Shown here: one piece after another, positions 48,658 through 58,754 of the stretch
Layout: each line of letters opens with the position of its first letter
Position numbering within the stretch: position 1 is the stretch's first letter
Origin: Arthrobacter woluwensis
Lineage (GTDB): Bacteria; Actinomycetota; Actinomycetes; Actinomycetales; Micrococcaceae
Direction of reading: 5' to 3'
Assembly (NCBI RefSeq): GCF_030816155.1
Contig: NZ_JAUSXR010000001.1
Location: 1,798,001-1,862,000 of the forward strand
Length of the DNA: 64,000 bases
The notes under the pieces: model-generated
Databases searched by the model: none
What the model was told of the DNA's origin: nothing
The model's input: the letters and a program-made list of their open reading frames with translations, nothing else
Program-made: the position numbers and the translations under genes

Positions 48658-49395
48658 TCAGCGCAGCGGCACCACCGTGGCGAGCGGCTCCCATACCGCG
48701 GTGTCGTTGTTCAGGACAGCCGCGTCGCGCCCGTCACCCTTGATGTCCCGCAATCCATGCTGGAACCCGACGATCGCATACTCCCGGAGCCGTCCGTCCT
48801 TGGACGTCTGCGGTGTCAGGAAAGCCAGATACTCCTTGCCCACGTGGACGTCGATGTCACCGGATGACTTCGCCTGCACGTAGTCGGCACCGACCGGCTT
48901 GTGCCCGCCGTTCAGGCGCGTCATCTTCTCCTGCTGCTCGGCGTTGAGACTCTTCCAGTACTCGCCATACGAGACGATGCCGCCGGACCGCGAGTAGTTC
49001 AGCTGGGAACCGGCCTTGACCGGGCCCTTGAACACCTCAAGCACGGTGAACCGTCCCACGGTCTGCGGGTAGACCGCCTGTTCCGCAACGGGACTGAACG
49101 TGCGGCCTCCGGCGATGGTGTCGACACGGATCCGCGCGACGACGGGCGCGGTCCTGAACCCGTACAACGGATCGCGGGCGTCCCACACGAACTCGACGAG
49201 GCTGATCCCCGGCTGAACCCTGTCCTTCGGAATCGCCGCATAGGCGTCGAGCGCGGTGGTCTCCACACTGGAGTTCGGCTGAGCCTCGGGCATGCGGGAG
49301 CCGGGCGCATGGTCGCGGTGGTCTCCAGGCGTGCAGGCCGTCAGTGCGGTCACGAGCAACGCCGTCGCGACGGCGGCGAGGGCCTCACGCTTCAT
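48658..49395 (-). CDS. Uncharacterised secreted lipoprotein
   Basis: 245 residues; lipobox LTAC at C21. The mature part contains RFTVLEVFKGPVKAGSQLNYSR and DVHVGKEYLAFLTP, a beta-rich domain seen in some actinobacterial lipoproteins. No function known. Upstream lies a short tandem repeat. Confidence 0.7.
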   Translation of the reverse strand: MKREALAAVATALLVTALTACTPGDHRDHAPGSRMPEAQPNSSVETTALDAYAAIPKDRVQPGISLVEFVWDARDPLYGFRTAPVVARIRVDTIAGGRTFSPVAEQAVYPQTVGRFTVLEVFKGPVKAGSQLNYSRSGGIVSYGEYWKSLNAEQQEKMTRLNGGHKPVGADYVQAKSSGDIDVHVGKEYLAFLTPQTSKDGRLREYAIVGFQHGLRDIKGDGRDAAVLNNDTAVWEPLATVVPLR

Positions 49396-49468
49396 CGCAG
49401 ACTCCCCCTTCGCGACGGACTCCCCGGCAGGCGACCGTGAACGAATCGTAGATCAGTTCGCCCGCGCC

Positions 49469-49499
49469 GACCAGACCGGACCAGACCGGACCGGACCGG
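49469..49499. repeat. Short tandem repeat (CCAGACCGGA x2 plus CCGGA units)
   Basis: CCAGACCGGA occurs at 49471-49480 and 49481-49490, then CCGGACCGG. Lies between the lipoprotein and aminotransferase genes. May be slippage-prone. Confidence 0.6.
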
Positions 49500-49576
49500 C
49501 ATCGGCGTCCGGGGACGCCGAGGGCCGGCCGCGTTGCGCGACGGCCGGGCCTCTCCTTGCCCGTGTCCGCCTCGGC

Positions 49577-50797
49577 TCACCGACCGGCGATGGCGCCTCC
49601 CAGGCGTTTCACACCCTCCCGCAGGGTCTCCTCGTCCTCCAGCGAGAACGCCAGCCGCAGCTGCGAGAGGCCCGGCGCCCCGGCGCCGAAGTCCGGACCG
49701 TCGTAGAACGCGGTCCCCGGAACGAAGACCACCTTGGCATCGATCGCGGCGTCCAGCACCGTGTGGCAGGAGGCTCCCTCGGGGAGGTCCAACCAGGTGA
49801 AGAAGCCACCGCGGGGCACGCTCCAGCGCGTACCCGCCGGCATGTGCTCCTCCAAGGCCTCCCGCACCGCGGTGGCCCGGCCGCGGTACAGGCCACGCGC
49901 CGTCGTGAGCGCAGCCTGCCAGTCATGACCCAGCACGTACTCCTCAATGAGCGACTGACTCAGCACCGAGGCGCAGATGGTCGTGGCTTCGGAGGCGAGC
50001 TGCAGCGGACGGCGCAGCGGCTCGGGCGCCACGGCCCAGCCCACCCGGATACCGGGCGCCACGATCTTGGAGAACGATCCGAGGTAGATGACGTTCTCCG
50101 GATCGAGCTGCTGCATGCTCTGCTGGACCTCACCGTCGAAGGACAGCAGGCCGTAGGGATTGTCCTCGATGATCGGCACCCCGGCGCGGCGGCACACGTC
50201 GACCACCTGGGGGCGCCGCTCGGCCGAGAGCGTGATCCCGGTGGGGTTGTGGAAGTTCGGGATCGTGTAGAGCGCCTTGACCGTGCGGCCCTGCGAGAGC
50301 AGCCGGGCGATCGTCTCCTCGAGGGCGTCGGGGCGCAGGCCGTCCTGGTCCATGGCGACGTGCTCCACGTCCACCTGCAGGCCCGCGAACACGCCGAGCG
50401 CGCCCACATAGGTGGGCCCCTCGGCCAGGATCACATCGCCCGGATCGCACAGCAGCTTGATGACCAGCTCCAGGGCCATCTGCGAGCCCGCGGTGATCTG
50501 GACGCTGTCCGCGTCCACCGGGATGCCTTCCGCCGCCATGACCCGCACGACGGCGTCGCGCGCGCCCTGCGTTCCGGTGCCGGAGCCGTACTGGAGCGCT
50601 TCCATGCCCCGCTCGGTCACGATCCGCGAGGCCGCGGCCCCCAGCTCCGCGAGGGGAAGGACGGTGAGGTCCGGGTTGCCGCCGGCCAGCGAGATCACGC
50701 CCGGCTGCATCGAGACTTCCCAGAAGTCGCGCACCGGAGAGGGGCGGTAGCCGGCCGCACGGGCGGCGGGCTGAAGGAAGGTGGGGGTAGTGCTCAT
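49577..50797 (-). CDS. PLP-dependent aminotransferase, class I fold (2-aminoadipate/MocR-like subgroup)
   Basis: 406 residues without a DNA-binding domain. PLP lysine K244 (YLGSFSKIVAPGIRVGW), NPTG (185-188) and D/Y contact EDNPYG. N-terminal GVISLAGGNPDL and QYGSGTG place it with the LysN/YdcR-type aminotransferases acting on long or charged amino acids. ATG 50797 follows GAGGCGACC. The TetR gene upstream and the divergent amino-acid importer suggest it catabolises the imported substrate. Confidence 0.88.
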   Translation of the reverse strand: MSTTPTFLQPAARAAGYRPSPVRDFWEVSMQPGVISLAGGNPDLTVLPLAELGAAASRIVTERGMEALQYGSGTGTQGARDAVVRVMAAEGIPVDADSVQITAGSQMALELVIKLLCDPGDVILAEGPTYVGALGVFAGLQVDVEHVAMDQDGLRPDALEETIARLLSQGRTVKALYTIPNFHNPTGITLSAERRPQVVDVCRRAGVPIIEDNPYGLLSFDGEVQQSMQQLDPENVIYLGSFSKIVAPGIRVGWAVAPEPLRRPLQLASEATTICASVLSQSLIEEYVLGHDWQAALTTARGLYRGRATAVREALEEHMPAGTRWSVPRGGFFTWLDLPEGASCHTVLDAAIDAKVVFVPGTAFYDGPDFGAGAPGLSQLRLAFSLEDEETLREGVKRLGGAIAGR

Positions 50798-50853
50798 GGT
50801 CGCCTCATTCATGGTGGGAGCGGCACCGGCGTCGTCGCCGGCCTGGCCTGGTT

Positions 50854-51522
50854 TCAGTGGTAGTCGACGGCGGCCGTGTCAGCGCCGCGTGGGAGTTTCA
50901 GTTCGGATTCGACGAAGCTGTGGAGGATCGCGTGCATGCGGGGCGCGGTCATGCCGAAGGTCCCGTTGATCGCCTGGAAGGCGAGCCCATCGGTGAGGCC
51001 CAGGACCGAGTTCACCACGTCCTCCACGGATCGTTCGGTGACGGCCTGGCCGGAGTCCAGGGCGTCCTGGATCGCCTCGGTGAAGAGCCGCTGCCAGTAG
51101 CGGAGCCTGTCGTTGACCTTTTCCGCCAGGGTCAGATCCAGGCGTGCGGCGGCGTAGAGCTCGAACCAGAACCCCCACGCGTCGGTGAAGTCCTTCTCCC
51201 CCATGACCGCGTAGTCGATCAGGCCGCGGAGCTTGCGGGCGGCGTCCGCTCCGCTGTGCCGCGAGGCGATCTGACGCCATTCGGCCTCGGACTCCTTCAT
51301 GCGGTGCTCCACGCAGGCCTCGATCAGCTTGTCCCGGGTGCGGAAGTAGTGCTGGATCATGCCGACGCTGAATCCCGTGGCGTCCGACACCGCCCCGAAG
51401 GAACAGCCGGACAGGCCGGAATTCACGATCACGGACGCGGTGGAGCGAAGGATCTCGACCCGCCGTTCGGCGATGGCCTCCTCGGTGACGGCATTGCTCC
51501 TGCGACGCACCACGGTGCTCAT
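50854..51522 (-). CDS. TetR-family regulator of the catabolic locus
   Basis: 222 residues. Helix-turn-helix at about 20-65 (GFSVGMIQHYFRTRDKLIEAC) and a BetI-like C-terminal domain (DFTDAWGFWFELYAAARLD). ATG 51522 with AGGAGG. Sits between the aminotransferase (same strand) and the divergent ABC importer, so it probably represses both. Confidence 0.88.
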   Translation of the reverse strand: MSTVVRRRSNAVTEEAIAERRVEILRSTASVIVNSGLSGCSFGAVSDATGFSVGMIQHYFRTRDKLIEACVEHRMKESEAEWRQIASRHSGADAARKLRGLIDYAVMGEKDFTDAWGFWFELYAAARLDLTLAEKVNDRLRYWQRLFTEAIQDALDSGQAVTERSVEDVVNSVLGLTDGLAFQAINGTFGMTAPRMHAILHSFVESELKLPRGADTAAVDYH

Positions 51523-51674
51523 GGACTTCCTCCTGACGGATTGCAGTGACATTCAGAACGCTAGCGGATCGCCCTTGACAGTGACTCGCATCACTCAAAT
51601 AATAAGTTGAACTTATTGAAGTTTTCAACAGCAACCCCAGCTGCCTCCCCACCCATCCGCCAAGGAAGACCCCC

Positions 51675-52691
51675 ATGAAGAAGATCGCCGAGAAGACGAC
51701 CACCGAGAAGAACGCCGCCGAGAAGATCACGGCCGGCCGCCTGGCCCGCCGCACCGCTCTCACCCTGACCGCCCTCGCACTCGTGGCCGGCACCGCAGCC
51801 TGCACCAACACCGAGACCCCGACGGCGGGGGGCAACCCGGGAGCCTCCGGCACCAGCGCCCCCGGCGGCGTGGGGGCGGGCGGCCGCGCGGCGGCGGAAG
51901 CTGTCCAGGCGGATCCCGCCGTCGAAGCCCTCGTGCCGGCGGCCCTCAAGCAGAAGGGCTCCCTCAGCCTCGTCACCGACCCCACCTACGCCCCCATCAC
52001 CTTCACCGACAGCAGCGGCGCCTTCGTGGGCCTCGAGCCGGACCTCGCCGTCGCCGTCGGCAAGAAGATGGGCCTCAAGGCCGACTTCAGCAAGGGCGAT
52101 TTCAACGGCATCATCGCCGGCATCCAGGCCAAGCGCTACGACGCGTCCTGGGCCGCCTTCTCCATCACGGCCGATCGCGCCGCGCAGGTGGACATGGTCA
52201 GCTACATGAAGGGCGGCACGTCCGTCATGGTGAAGAAGGGCAACACCTCCGGCATCCAGAAGGTGGAGGACCTGTGCGGCAAGACCGTCGCGGCGCAGAC
52301 CGGCACCACCCAGGCGCTGTCCGTCCTGCCCGCCTTCCAGAAGCAGTGCGCGGACGCCGGCAAGGGCCAGATCACCACGCTGATCCTCCCCCAGCAGGAC
52401 AACGTGAACCAGGCCGTCTCCACGGGCCGCGCCCAGGCCATGGCCGCCGACAACGCCCTCGTGGCGTACTACTCGCAGCTGCAGCCGGACGTGTTCTCCG
52501 CCGTGGACAGCATTCTCGTGGAGCCGGCACTCACCGGGGTGATCACCAACAAGGCGGACTCCTCGCTCGCCAAGGCGTTCCAGAAGGCTCTCGGCTCGCT
52601 CATGGCGGACGGCACCTACCAGAAGATCCTCTCGGCCTGGGGCATGTCCGCCTCCGCGATCCCGGCCTCCGAGATCAACCCCGTCAAGTAG
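51675..52691 (+). CDS. Polar amino acid ABC transporter substrate-binding lipoprotein
   Basis: 338 residues. Unusual 25-residue charged extension (KKIAEKTTTEKNAAEKITAG) before the signal helix and lipid cysteine C43. Family-3 binding fold: GSLSLVTDPTYAPITFTDSSGAFVGLEPDLA, GDFNGIIAGIQAKRYDASW, LCGKTVAAQTGTTQA. Ligand probably an amino acid or amine. First gene of importer operon. Confidence 0.9.
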   Translation: MKKIAEKTTTEKNAAEKITAGRLARRTALTLTALALVAGTAACTNTETPTAGGNPGASGTSAPGGVGAGGRAAAEAVQADPAVEALVPAALKQKGSLSLVTDPTYAPITFTDSSGAFVGLEPDLAVAVGKKMGLKADFSKGDFNGIIAGIQAKRYDASWAAFSITADRAAQVDMVSYMKGGTSVMVKKGNTSGIQKVEDLCGKTVAAQTGTTQALSVLPAFQKQCADAGKGQITTLILPQQDNVNQAVSTGRAQAMAADNALVAYYSQLQPDVFSAVDSILVEPALTGVITNKADSSLAKAFQKALGSLMADGTYQKILSAWGMSASAIPASEINPVK

Positions 52692-52718
52692 CCCGCGCGC
52701 CGACACCAGGAGCACCCC

Positions 52719-53639
52719 GTGACCCCTTCAAGCCCCGGAACCGTGACCGAAGACCACGGCCGGATCGATTACCTGGCCATGTCCGGGCTTCCCGTCCTGA
52801 AACGACGGCGCCCCGGGCAGGTGGTCTCCGTCATCGTCATCGCCCTGCTCATCCTCCTGATGGTGGGCACCCTGCTGACCAACCCCGGCTTCGGCTGGCC
52901 CACCGTCGGCAAGTACCTCTTCGACACGCGCATCCTCGCAGGCCTGCTCCTGACCCTGGAACTGACCATCATCGCCGAGGTCATCGGCTTCGCGGTCGGG
53001 ATGATCCTGGCCGTCATGCGGATGAGTCCCAACCGGCTCATCTCCGGCGTGGCCGGCGCCTACATTTGGTTCTTCCGCGGCACACCGCTGCTCGTCCAGC
53101 TCCTGTTCTGGGGTTTCGCCGCGGCGCTCTTCCCCACCATCGGCATCGGCATCCCGTTCATCGGACCGAACTTCGTGGAGTGGAACACCAATGACGTCAT
53201 CTCCCTGATGGGCGCGGCGATCCTGGGTCTCGGGCTGAACGAAGCCGCGTACACGGCGGAGATCATCCGGGCCGGTCTGCTCAGCGTTCCCGCCGGGCAG
53301 ACCGAGGCCAGCCGCTCCATGGGCTTCAGCCACCTGAAGACCCTCTGGTACGTGGTGATCCCCCAGTCCATGAAGGTGATCATCCCGCCCATCGGCAACA
53401 ACGTGATCTCGATGCTCAAGACCACGTCCCTGGTGATCGTGATCGGCGTCGGCGATCTGCTCTACAACGCCCAGCAGATCTACGCCCAGAACCTCAAACA
53501 GATCCCCCTGCTGATCGTGGCCAGCATCTGGTACATCGCCCTCACCAGCGTCCTCAGCTGGTTCCAGTCCCGGCTCGAGAAGAAGTACTCCAAGGGCACC
53601 GCCCGCCCGGCCAAGCCCGCCAAGAAGGAGGCCCGCTGA
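52719..53639 (+). CDS. Polar amino acid ABC transporter permease
   Basis: 306 residues, about six helices; HisM/GlnP signature [40 protein letters not shown] start at 52719 with CCAGGAG. Overlaps the ATPase start (TGATG). A single permease that must homodimerise, as no second one follows. Confidence 0.92.
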   Translation: MTPSSPGTVTEDHGRIDYLAMSGLPVLKRRRPGQVVSVIVIALLILLMVGTLLTNPGFGWPTVGKYLFDTRILAGLLLTLELTIIAEVIGFAVGMILAVMRMSPNRLISGVAGAYIWFFRGTPLLVQLLFWGFAAALFPTIGIGIPFIGPNFVEWNTNDVISLMGAAILGLGLNEAAYTAEIIRAGLLSVPAGQTEASRSMGFSHLKTLWYVVIPQSMKVIIPPIGNNVISMLKTTSLVIVIGVGDLLYNAQQIYAQNLKQIPLLIVASIWYIALTSVLSWFQSRLEKKYSKGTARPAKPAKKEAR

Positions 53640-54397
53640 TGGCTACCGTCGAGTTCCTCAACGTCCACAAGAGCTTCGGCCCGGTAGAGGTCCTCAAGGG
53701 GATCGATTTCCGCGTGGAACCGCAGCAGGTGGTGTGCCTGATCGGCCCGTCCGGCTCCGGCAAATCCACGCTCCTGCGCTGCGTGAACCACCTCGAGGTC
53801 ACCACCGCCGGCGCCATCCTGGTCAACGACCAGATGATCGGCTACAACGTGCACGGAGACCGTCTGGTCGAGGCCTCCGACGCCGAGATCGACCGGCGCC
53901 GCTCCCGCATCGGCATGGTGTTCCAGAGCTTCAACCTCTTCGGGCACATGACGGCCCTGGAGAACGTGATGTTCGGCCCCACCAAGCTCCTCAAGACGCC
54001 CAAAGCCCAGGCCGAGAGCGAAGCCAGGGAGCTCCTGGCCAAAGTCGGCCTGGCCGAGCGCGCCAACAATTACCCGTCCCAGCTCTCCGGCGGTCAGCAG
54101 CAGCGGGTGGCGATCGCCCGGGCCCTCGCCATGAAGCCGGACCTCATGCTGTTCGACGAACCCACCTCGGCCCTGGACCCGGAACTCGTGGGCGAGGTGC
54201 TGGACGTGATGAAGCAGCTGGCTGCCAGCGGCATGACCATGATCGTCGTGACCCACGAGATGGGGTTCGCCCGCGAAGTGGCGGACGTCGTGGTCTTCAT
54301 GGACGGCGGCGTGATCGTGGAACAGGGCCTCCCGGACGATGTCCTCCTGAACCCGCAGCACGAACGCACCCGGGCCTTCCTCTCCAAGGTCCTCTGA
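53639..54397 (+). CDS. Polar amino acid ABC transporter ATP-binding protein
   Basis: 252 residues, GlnQ/HisP type. Walker A GPSGSGKS (36-43), Q-loop [17 protein letters not shown], signature LSGGQQQR, Walker [16 protein letters not shown]-loop [13 protein letters not shown]. Completes the importer. Confidence 0.95.
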   Translation: MATVEFLNVHKSFGPVEVLKGIDFRVEPQQVVCLIGPSGSGKSTLLRCVNHLEVTTAGAILVNDQMIGYNVHGDRLVEASDAEIDRRRSRIGMVFQSFNLFGHMTALENVMFGPTKLLKTPKAQAESEARELLAKVGLAERANNYPSQLSGGQQQRVAIARALAMKPDLMLFDEPTSALDPELVGEVLDVMKQLAASGMTMIVVTHEMGFAREVADVVVFMDGGVIVEQGLPDDVLLNPQHERTRAFLSKVL

Positions 54398-54516
54398 CAC
54401 AGCTCCGCTGACGCGGGTTCTCTGGCCCGGGTTTCCCAGCCCCAGGATTCCCGCACCCCGTGCCTGCCGCCACGGACTGCCGTCCCACCCTTCGCCTCAT
54501 CGACCGAAAGCCCTCC

Positions 54517-56229
54517 ATGCGCACCCTCTCCACCTTCCACCGGCCCGCCGCCCAGGCCCACCCGGTAGTGCTCCACCACGCCACCTTCCACACCCTGGAG
54601 GACGGGTCCTCGCCGGAGGCCCTCCTCGTCTTCGGCCAGGACATCGCCGCGGCCGGGACGCTCGAGCACTGCCTCGCGGCAGCGGCAGCCCTGAGCCCCG
54701 CGGCGCCGGAGGTCGTCGACCTGGGCGGCGCCGTCGTCGTCCCCGGCTTCATCGACGCGCACGCCCACCCGCTCATGTACGGCCAGCTCATGACCTGGGT
54801 GGACTGCGGCCCGGAGAAGGCCGGCTCCATTCCCGAGATCGTTGCACTCCTGCAGGAGGCCGCGAGGGAACTGTCGGCGGGCCGGCCGGTGCGCGGGTAC
54901 GGCTACGAGCACCGGAACCTCGTGGAAGGCCGCCACCCCACGCGGCACGAGCTGGACCAGGTGGCCACCGACCGCGAGGTGTACCTGATGAACGCGTCGG
55001 GGCACGGCGGGGTGGTGAACAGCTTCACCCTGGAGCTCCACGGCGTCACGCGGGACACCCCGAATCCCCCGGGCGGGGAGTTCTTCCGGGACGCCGACGG
55101 CGAGCTCACGGGCGAGCTGTCCGACGCCGCCTGCAACGTGCTCACCGGAGTGCATGGCGTGAAGGTGGGCCACCATGGTCCGAACTTCCACCTCGCCGAC
55201 GCCCCCGAGGAGCACCTCCGCCAGCTCGCCGCCGCTCAGGAGAAGTTCCTGGCCGGCGGGGTGACCGCGATCGGCGACGCCCAGGTGTCCCGTCGCGAAT
55301 TCGACATGTATCTGCGCCTCGCCGAAGCCGACGGCCTGAAGACCCGCGTGAGCATATATCTGCTGTCTCATCTGCTCGATGACGCGCTGGAGATGGGCCT
55401 GCACGGCGCCTTCGGCAACGACATGCTGAGCTTCGCCGGGATCAAGCTCTACGCGGACGGGACCCTGGGCGGCTGGACCGCGTACTTCCCGGACGGCTAC
55501 GTCGGTGACCCCTGCCGGACCGGCCAGCTCTACCACGAGCCCGCCGAGTACCGGGAGCTGATCCGGAAAGCGCACGCCGCGGGCGTCCAGACGGCCACGC
55601 ACGCGCAGTCCCCCACCGCGCTGGAGATGGTCATCGGTGCGATTGAAGCGGCACTGGAGGAACGTCCGGACGACGACGCCCGGCACCGGATCGAGCACTG
55701 CGGACTGCCGACGCCCGAGCAGATCGAGCGGATGGCCGCCGCCGGCATCCACCCGGTCAATCAGCCGCAGCACTACTACAACTGGGGCGAGGGCGTCACG
55801 GCCGCGATCGGCACGCCCGGCGAGCGCTTCAACCCGCTCGGTGAATTCGTCCGGGCCGGCGTTCCGGTCACCATCAGCTCCGACGCCCCCGTCGCCGATC
55901 CGCTGCCCCTCGAAGCCATCCAGGCTGCGGTCACCCGGGTCACCCGGCGCGGCCACCGGCTCGGTTCCCTCGATCTGCGGATCAGCCGCGAAGAGGCCCT
56001 GAAGGCGCACACCCTCACGGCGGCCCGGGCGATCGGCCGGGAAACCGATCTCGGGTCCCTCGCGGTCGGCAAGCGGGCCGACTTCGCGGTCCTTTCCGCC
56101 GATCCCCTCACGGTCCCCGAGGACGAGATCGCCCGGATCCAGGTCCTGCAGACCTGGGTGGACGGGCGGCGCCGCTTCCTCGCCGGAACCCCCACCGCCA
56201 TCCCCGCACAGCACGCGATCCAGGACTGA
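54517..56229 (+). CDS. YtcJ-like metal-dependent amidohydrolase
   Basis: 570 residues, amidohydrolase family 3. Metal motif HAH (82-84, GFIDAHAHPL), KLYADGTLGGWTAYF, TATHAQSP, RIEHCGLP and late Asp in TISSDAPVADP, then LTAARAIGRETDLGSLAVGKRADFAVL. Hydrolyses amide or related bonds. ATG 54517 gives the N-terminus MRTLST; the longer start 54460 lacks a site. Its place between importer and TPP enzyme suggests it acts on the same substrate. Confidence 0.85.
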   Translation: MRTLSTFHRPAAQAHPVVLHHATFHTLEDGSSPEALLVFGQDIAAAGTLEHCLAAAAALSPAAPEVVDLGGAVVVPGFIDAHAHPLMYGQLMTWVDCGPEKAGSIPEIVALLQEAARELSAGRPVRGYGYEHRNLVEGRHPTRHELDQVATDREVYLMNASGHGGVVNSFTLELHGVTRDTPNPPGGEFFRDADGELTGELSDAACNVLTGVHGVKVGHHGPNFHLADAPEEHLRQLAAAQEKFLAGGVTAIGDAQVSRREFDMYLRLAEADGLKTRVSIYLLSHLLDDALEMGLHGAFGNDMLSFAGIKLYADGTLGGWTAYFPDGYVGDPCRTGQLYHEPAEYRELIRKAHAAGVQTATHAQSPTALEMVIGAIEAALEERPDDDARHRIEHCGLPTPEQIERMAAAGIHPVNQPQHYYNWGEGVTAAIGTPGERFNPLGEFVRAGVPVTISSDAPVADPLPLEAIQAAVTRVTRRGHRLGSLDLRISREEALKAHTLTAARAIGRETDLGSLAVGKRADFAVLSADPLTVPEDEIARIQVLQTWVDGRRRFLAGTPTAIPAQHAIQD

Positions 56230-56232
56230 GAC

Positions 56233-57957
56233 ATGAACACCATCACCTCCCCCGAGCAGCAGCCGATCGAGGCCGGACCGTACGCCAACGCCGGGCTCGC
56301 GATCATGACGACCCTGAGCAACTACGGCATCGACACGATCTTCGGTATCCCCGGCACCCACAACCTCGAGTTCTACCGCCACCTGGCGCCCCTGGGCATC
56401 CACCCCGTGACGAGCCGTCACGAACAGGGTGCCGGGTACGCCGCGGACGGCTGGGCTCAGCAGACGGGGCTGCCGGGCGTCGTCATCACGACCTCCGGCC
56501 CGGGCCTGCTCAACGCCCTGTCCGCCGCCGGGACGGCCTATTGCGAATCCCGCCCCCTGCTGCTGCTCTCCCCCGGCCCCGCACTGGGTGACGAGTTCGC
56601 GGACCGCGGCGCGCTGCACGAGACCAAGGACTCGACGGCGGCCGCCGGGGCGATCGTCGAATGGAGCCTGCGCGCCACCTCCGCCGAGGAGGCCGTGGAG
56701 GCCATCCACCGGGCCTTCGAACTGTTCCGCGGCACCCGTCCGCGTCCGGTCCACGTCGAAGTGCCCCTGGACGTCCTGGAAGGTCCCGCTGCGCTCAGCA
56801 GCCGGCTCCTCGCCGCCCGCCCCGCGCCGGCACCCGCCCCCGCGGACGACGACGCCGTCGCCACCGCCGCGCGACTGCTCGCCGGGGCGGCCCACCCGGT
56901 CATCCTGGCCGGCGGAGGATCGCTGCCGGGCCGTGGTGCTCTGCGCGCCTTGGCGGAATCCCTGCCGGCCCCCGTGGTCACAACCCTGAACGGGAAGGGC
57001 GCCCTGCCCGAGTCCCACCCGCTCTCCCTCGGCTCGGACATCCGTCTTCCCGCGGCGCAGGCGCTCTGCAATGACGCCGACGTCCTGCTCGTCGTGGGTT
57101 CCAAGGTGGGCGAGGCAGAACTCTGGGGTGGCGAGGTGGCGCCCAGCGGCACCGTGATCCGGGTGGACATCCTGGAACGCCAGATGGACACGAACCTGAC
57201 CGCGGACGTCCGGCTGGTCGGGCACAGTGCGGCGGTGCTCCCGCAGTTGCTCGAGGCGGTGCGGAGCGCGCTCTCGGAAGCGGCAACCGCCACCTCGACG
57301 ACCCACAAGCCGCGCGGCTCCGGACTCACGGCCCGGCTCAGCGCCCTCCGCACTGAGCTGAAGGACGCCGGCCGCGCGATGGCCCCGGATCTCGCCGCCC
57401 TGGCCTGCGAGATCCAGGCCGCGATCCCGGCGGACACGATCATCGCCGGTGACTCCTCGCAGATCACCTACTTCGGCACGTCCACCTTCATCCCCCAGGA
57501 CGAACCGCACTCGTTCCTCTACACCCCCGCCTACGCCACGCTCGGCTACGGGCTGCCCGCCGCGATCGGGGCCAAGGTCGGCGCACCGGACCGGCCGGTG
57601 GTGGCGGTCGTGGGCGACGGCGCGCTGATGTTCGCGGTGCAGGAGTTCGCCACGGCGGTGGAGCAGGGCCTGGACCTCGTGGTGGTGTGCGTCGACAACG
57701 GCGGCTACGCCGAGATCAAGCAGAACGAGGCGGACCGCGGGATCCCCCCGGTCGGCGTCGAGCTGCACCAGCCGGACTGGGCGGCCCTCGCCGCCGCCTT
57801 CGGGGGCAACGGGGTGTCGGTGAGCGCCCCGGCGGAGGTGCAGCCCGCCGTCGAGCGGGCCCTCGCCGCCGGAGGCGTCCAGCTCGTCCATGTGCCGCTC
57901 GGAGTCTTCAGCGACGCCCGCCTGGGCGAGGAGTCGCCAGAGGACGCTCAGGGCTGA
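56233..57957 (+). CDS. Thiamine-pyrophosphate enzyme, acetolactate-synthase-like (2-oxoacid decarboxylase candidate)
   Basis: 574 residues, three-domain TPP fold. Cofactor-activating E64 (SRHEQGAGYAADG), central FAD/ADP-like domain, and TPP motif GDGALMFAVQEF...NGGYAEIK (near 455-490). AruI-type decarboxylases of 2-ketoarginine share this architecture. With the aminotransferase and an aldehyde dehydrogenase nearby, a transaminate-decarboxylate-oxidise route is plausible. Three bases after the amidohydrolase stop, so co-translated. Confidence 0.85.
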   Translation: MNTITSPEQQPIEAGPYANAGLAIMTTLSNYGIDTIFGIPGTHNLEFYRHLAPLGIHPVTSRHEQGAGYAADGWAQQTGLPGVVITTSGPGLLNALSAAGTAYCESRPLLLLSPGPALGDEFADRGALHETKDSTAAAGAIVEWSLRATSAEEAVEAIHRAFELFRGTRPRPVHVEVPLDVLEGPAALSSRLLAARPAPAPAPADDDAVATAARLLAGAAHPVILAGGGSLPGRGALRALAESLPAPVVTTLNGKGALPESHPLSLGSDIRLPAAQALCNDADVLLVVGSKVGEAELWGGEVAPSGTVIRVDILERQMDTNLTADVRLVGHSAAVLPQLLEAVRSALSEAATATSTTHKPRGSGLTARLSALRTELKDAGRAMAPDLAALACEIQAAIPADTIIAGDSSQITYFGTSTFIPQDEPHSFLYTPAYATLGYGLPAAIGAKVGAPDRPVVAVVGDGALMFAVQEFATAVEQGLDLVVVCVDNGGYAEIKQNEADRGIPPVGVELHQPDWAALAAAFGGNGVSVSAPAEVQPAVERALAAGGVQLVHVPLGVFSDARLGEESPEDAQG

Positions 57958-57998
57958 GCCACGGGTTCCGGGGCGGCGCCGCCCCGGAACCCCTCCGG

Positions 57999-58754
57999 TT
58001 ACTGCGGAGCCATCCTGAGCGCGCCGTCCATGCGGATGGTCTCGCCATTGAGGTAGTCGTGCTCCACGATCATGGTCACCAGGCGGGCGTACTCCTCGGG
58101 GCGGCAGAGCCGCTGCGGGAACGGGACGCTCGCGGCCAGGCCCGCCCGGTACTCCTCGCTCACCGTGGCGAGCATGGGGGTGTCCACGATCCCGGGCGCG
58201 ATGGTGCAGACCCGGATTCCGTGCCGTGCTAGGTCACGCGCTGCGGGCAGCGTCATGCCCACGACGCCGGCCTTCGACGCGGAGTAGGCCACCTGGCCGA
58301 TCTGGCCTTCGTACGCGGCGACGGAGGCGGTGTTGATGATGACGCCGCGCTGGCCGTCGTCGTCCGGGGCCGTGGCCGCAATGGCCTCCGAAGCGTAGGC
58401 GAGGACGGTGAACGTCCCGAGGAGGTTGACGTTGAGCACGGTGGCGAACAGCTGGGGGTCGTGGACACCGTTCCTGCCGAGGATCCGGCGGCTCGGGGCG
58501 ATCCCCGCACAGTTCACCACGGTGCGGAGCGGCAGCTCCGCACCGGCCTGCTCGACGGCGGCCTGGACCTGCTCTGCGTCGGTCACGTCCGCGGGGATGA
58601 AGGTCACGCCGTCGGGTGCCGAGGCGCGCTCCAGCTGCTGCGGGAGGTCCAGGGCGAAGACACGGGCCCCGCGCTCCACGAGGGCGGCCGCCGTGGCCGC
58701 TCCGAGGCCCGAGGCCCCTCCGGTGACGAGGGATGCTGTGGCGGTGAGTTCCAT
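57999..58754 (-). CDS. Short-chain dehydrogenase (3-hydroxyacyl-CoA dehydrogenase type)
   Basis: 251 residues. Cofactor loop TGGASGLG, D following the second strand (FALDLP) favouring NAD, NCAG, and YSASK active site; [11 protein letters not shown] and the C-terminal [13 protein letters not shown] resemble HSD17B10-like enzymes. ATG 58754 with AAGGAG. Convergent with the TPP enzyme. Confidence 0.88.
   Translation of the reverse strand: MELTATASLVTGGASGLGAATAAALVERGARVFALDLPQQLERASAPDGVTFIPADVTDAEQVQAAVEQAGAELPLRTVVNCAGIAPSRRILGRNGVHDPQLFATVLNVNLLGTFTVLAYASEAIAATAPDDDGQRGVIINTASVAAYEGQIGQVAYSASKAGVVGMTLPAARDLARHGIRVCTIAPGIVDTPMLATVSEEYRAGLAASVPFPQRLCRPEEYARLVTMIVEHDYLNGETIRMDGALRMAPQ

Noticed and set aside
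54094..57891. 1265-codon open frame on the minus strand
   Set aside because: Antisense shadow of the ABC ATPase, amidohydrolase and TPP enzyme genes; the product is low-complexity Arg/Gly/Val/His without motifs, as expected opposite GC-rich genes.
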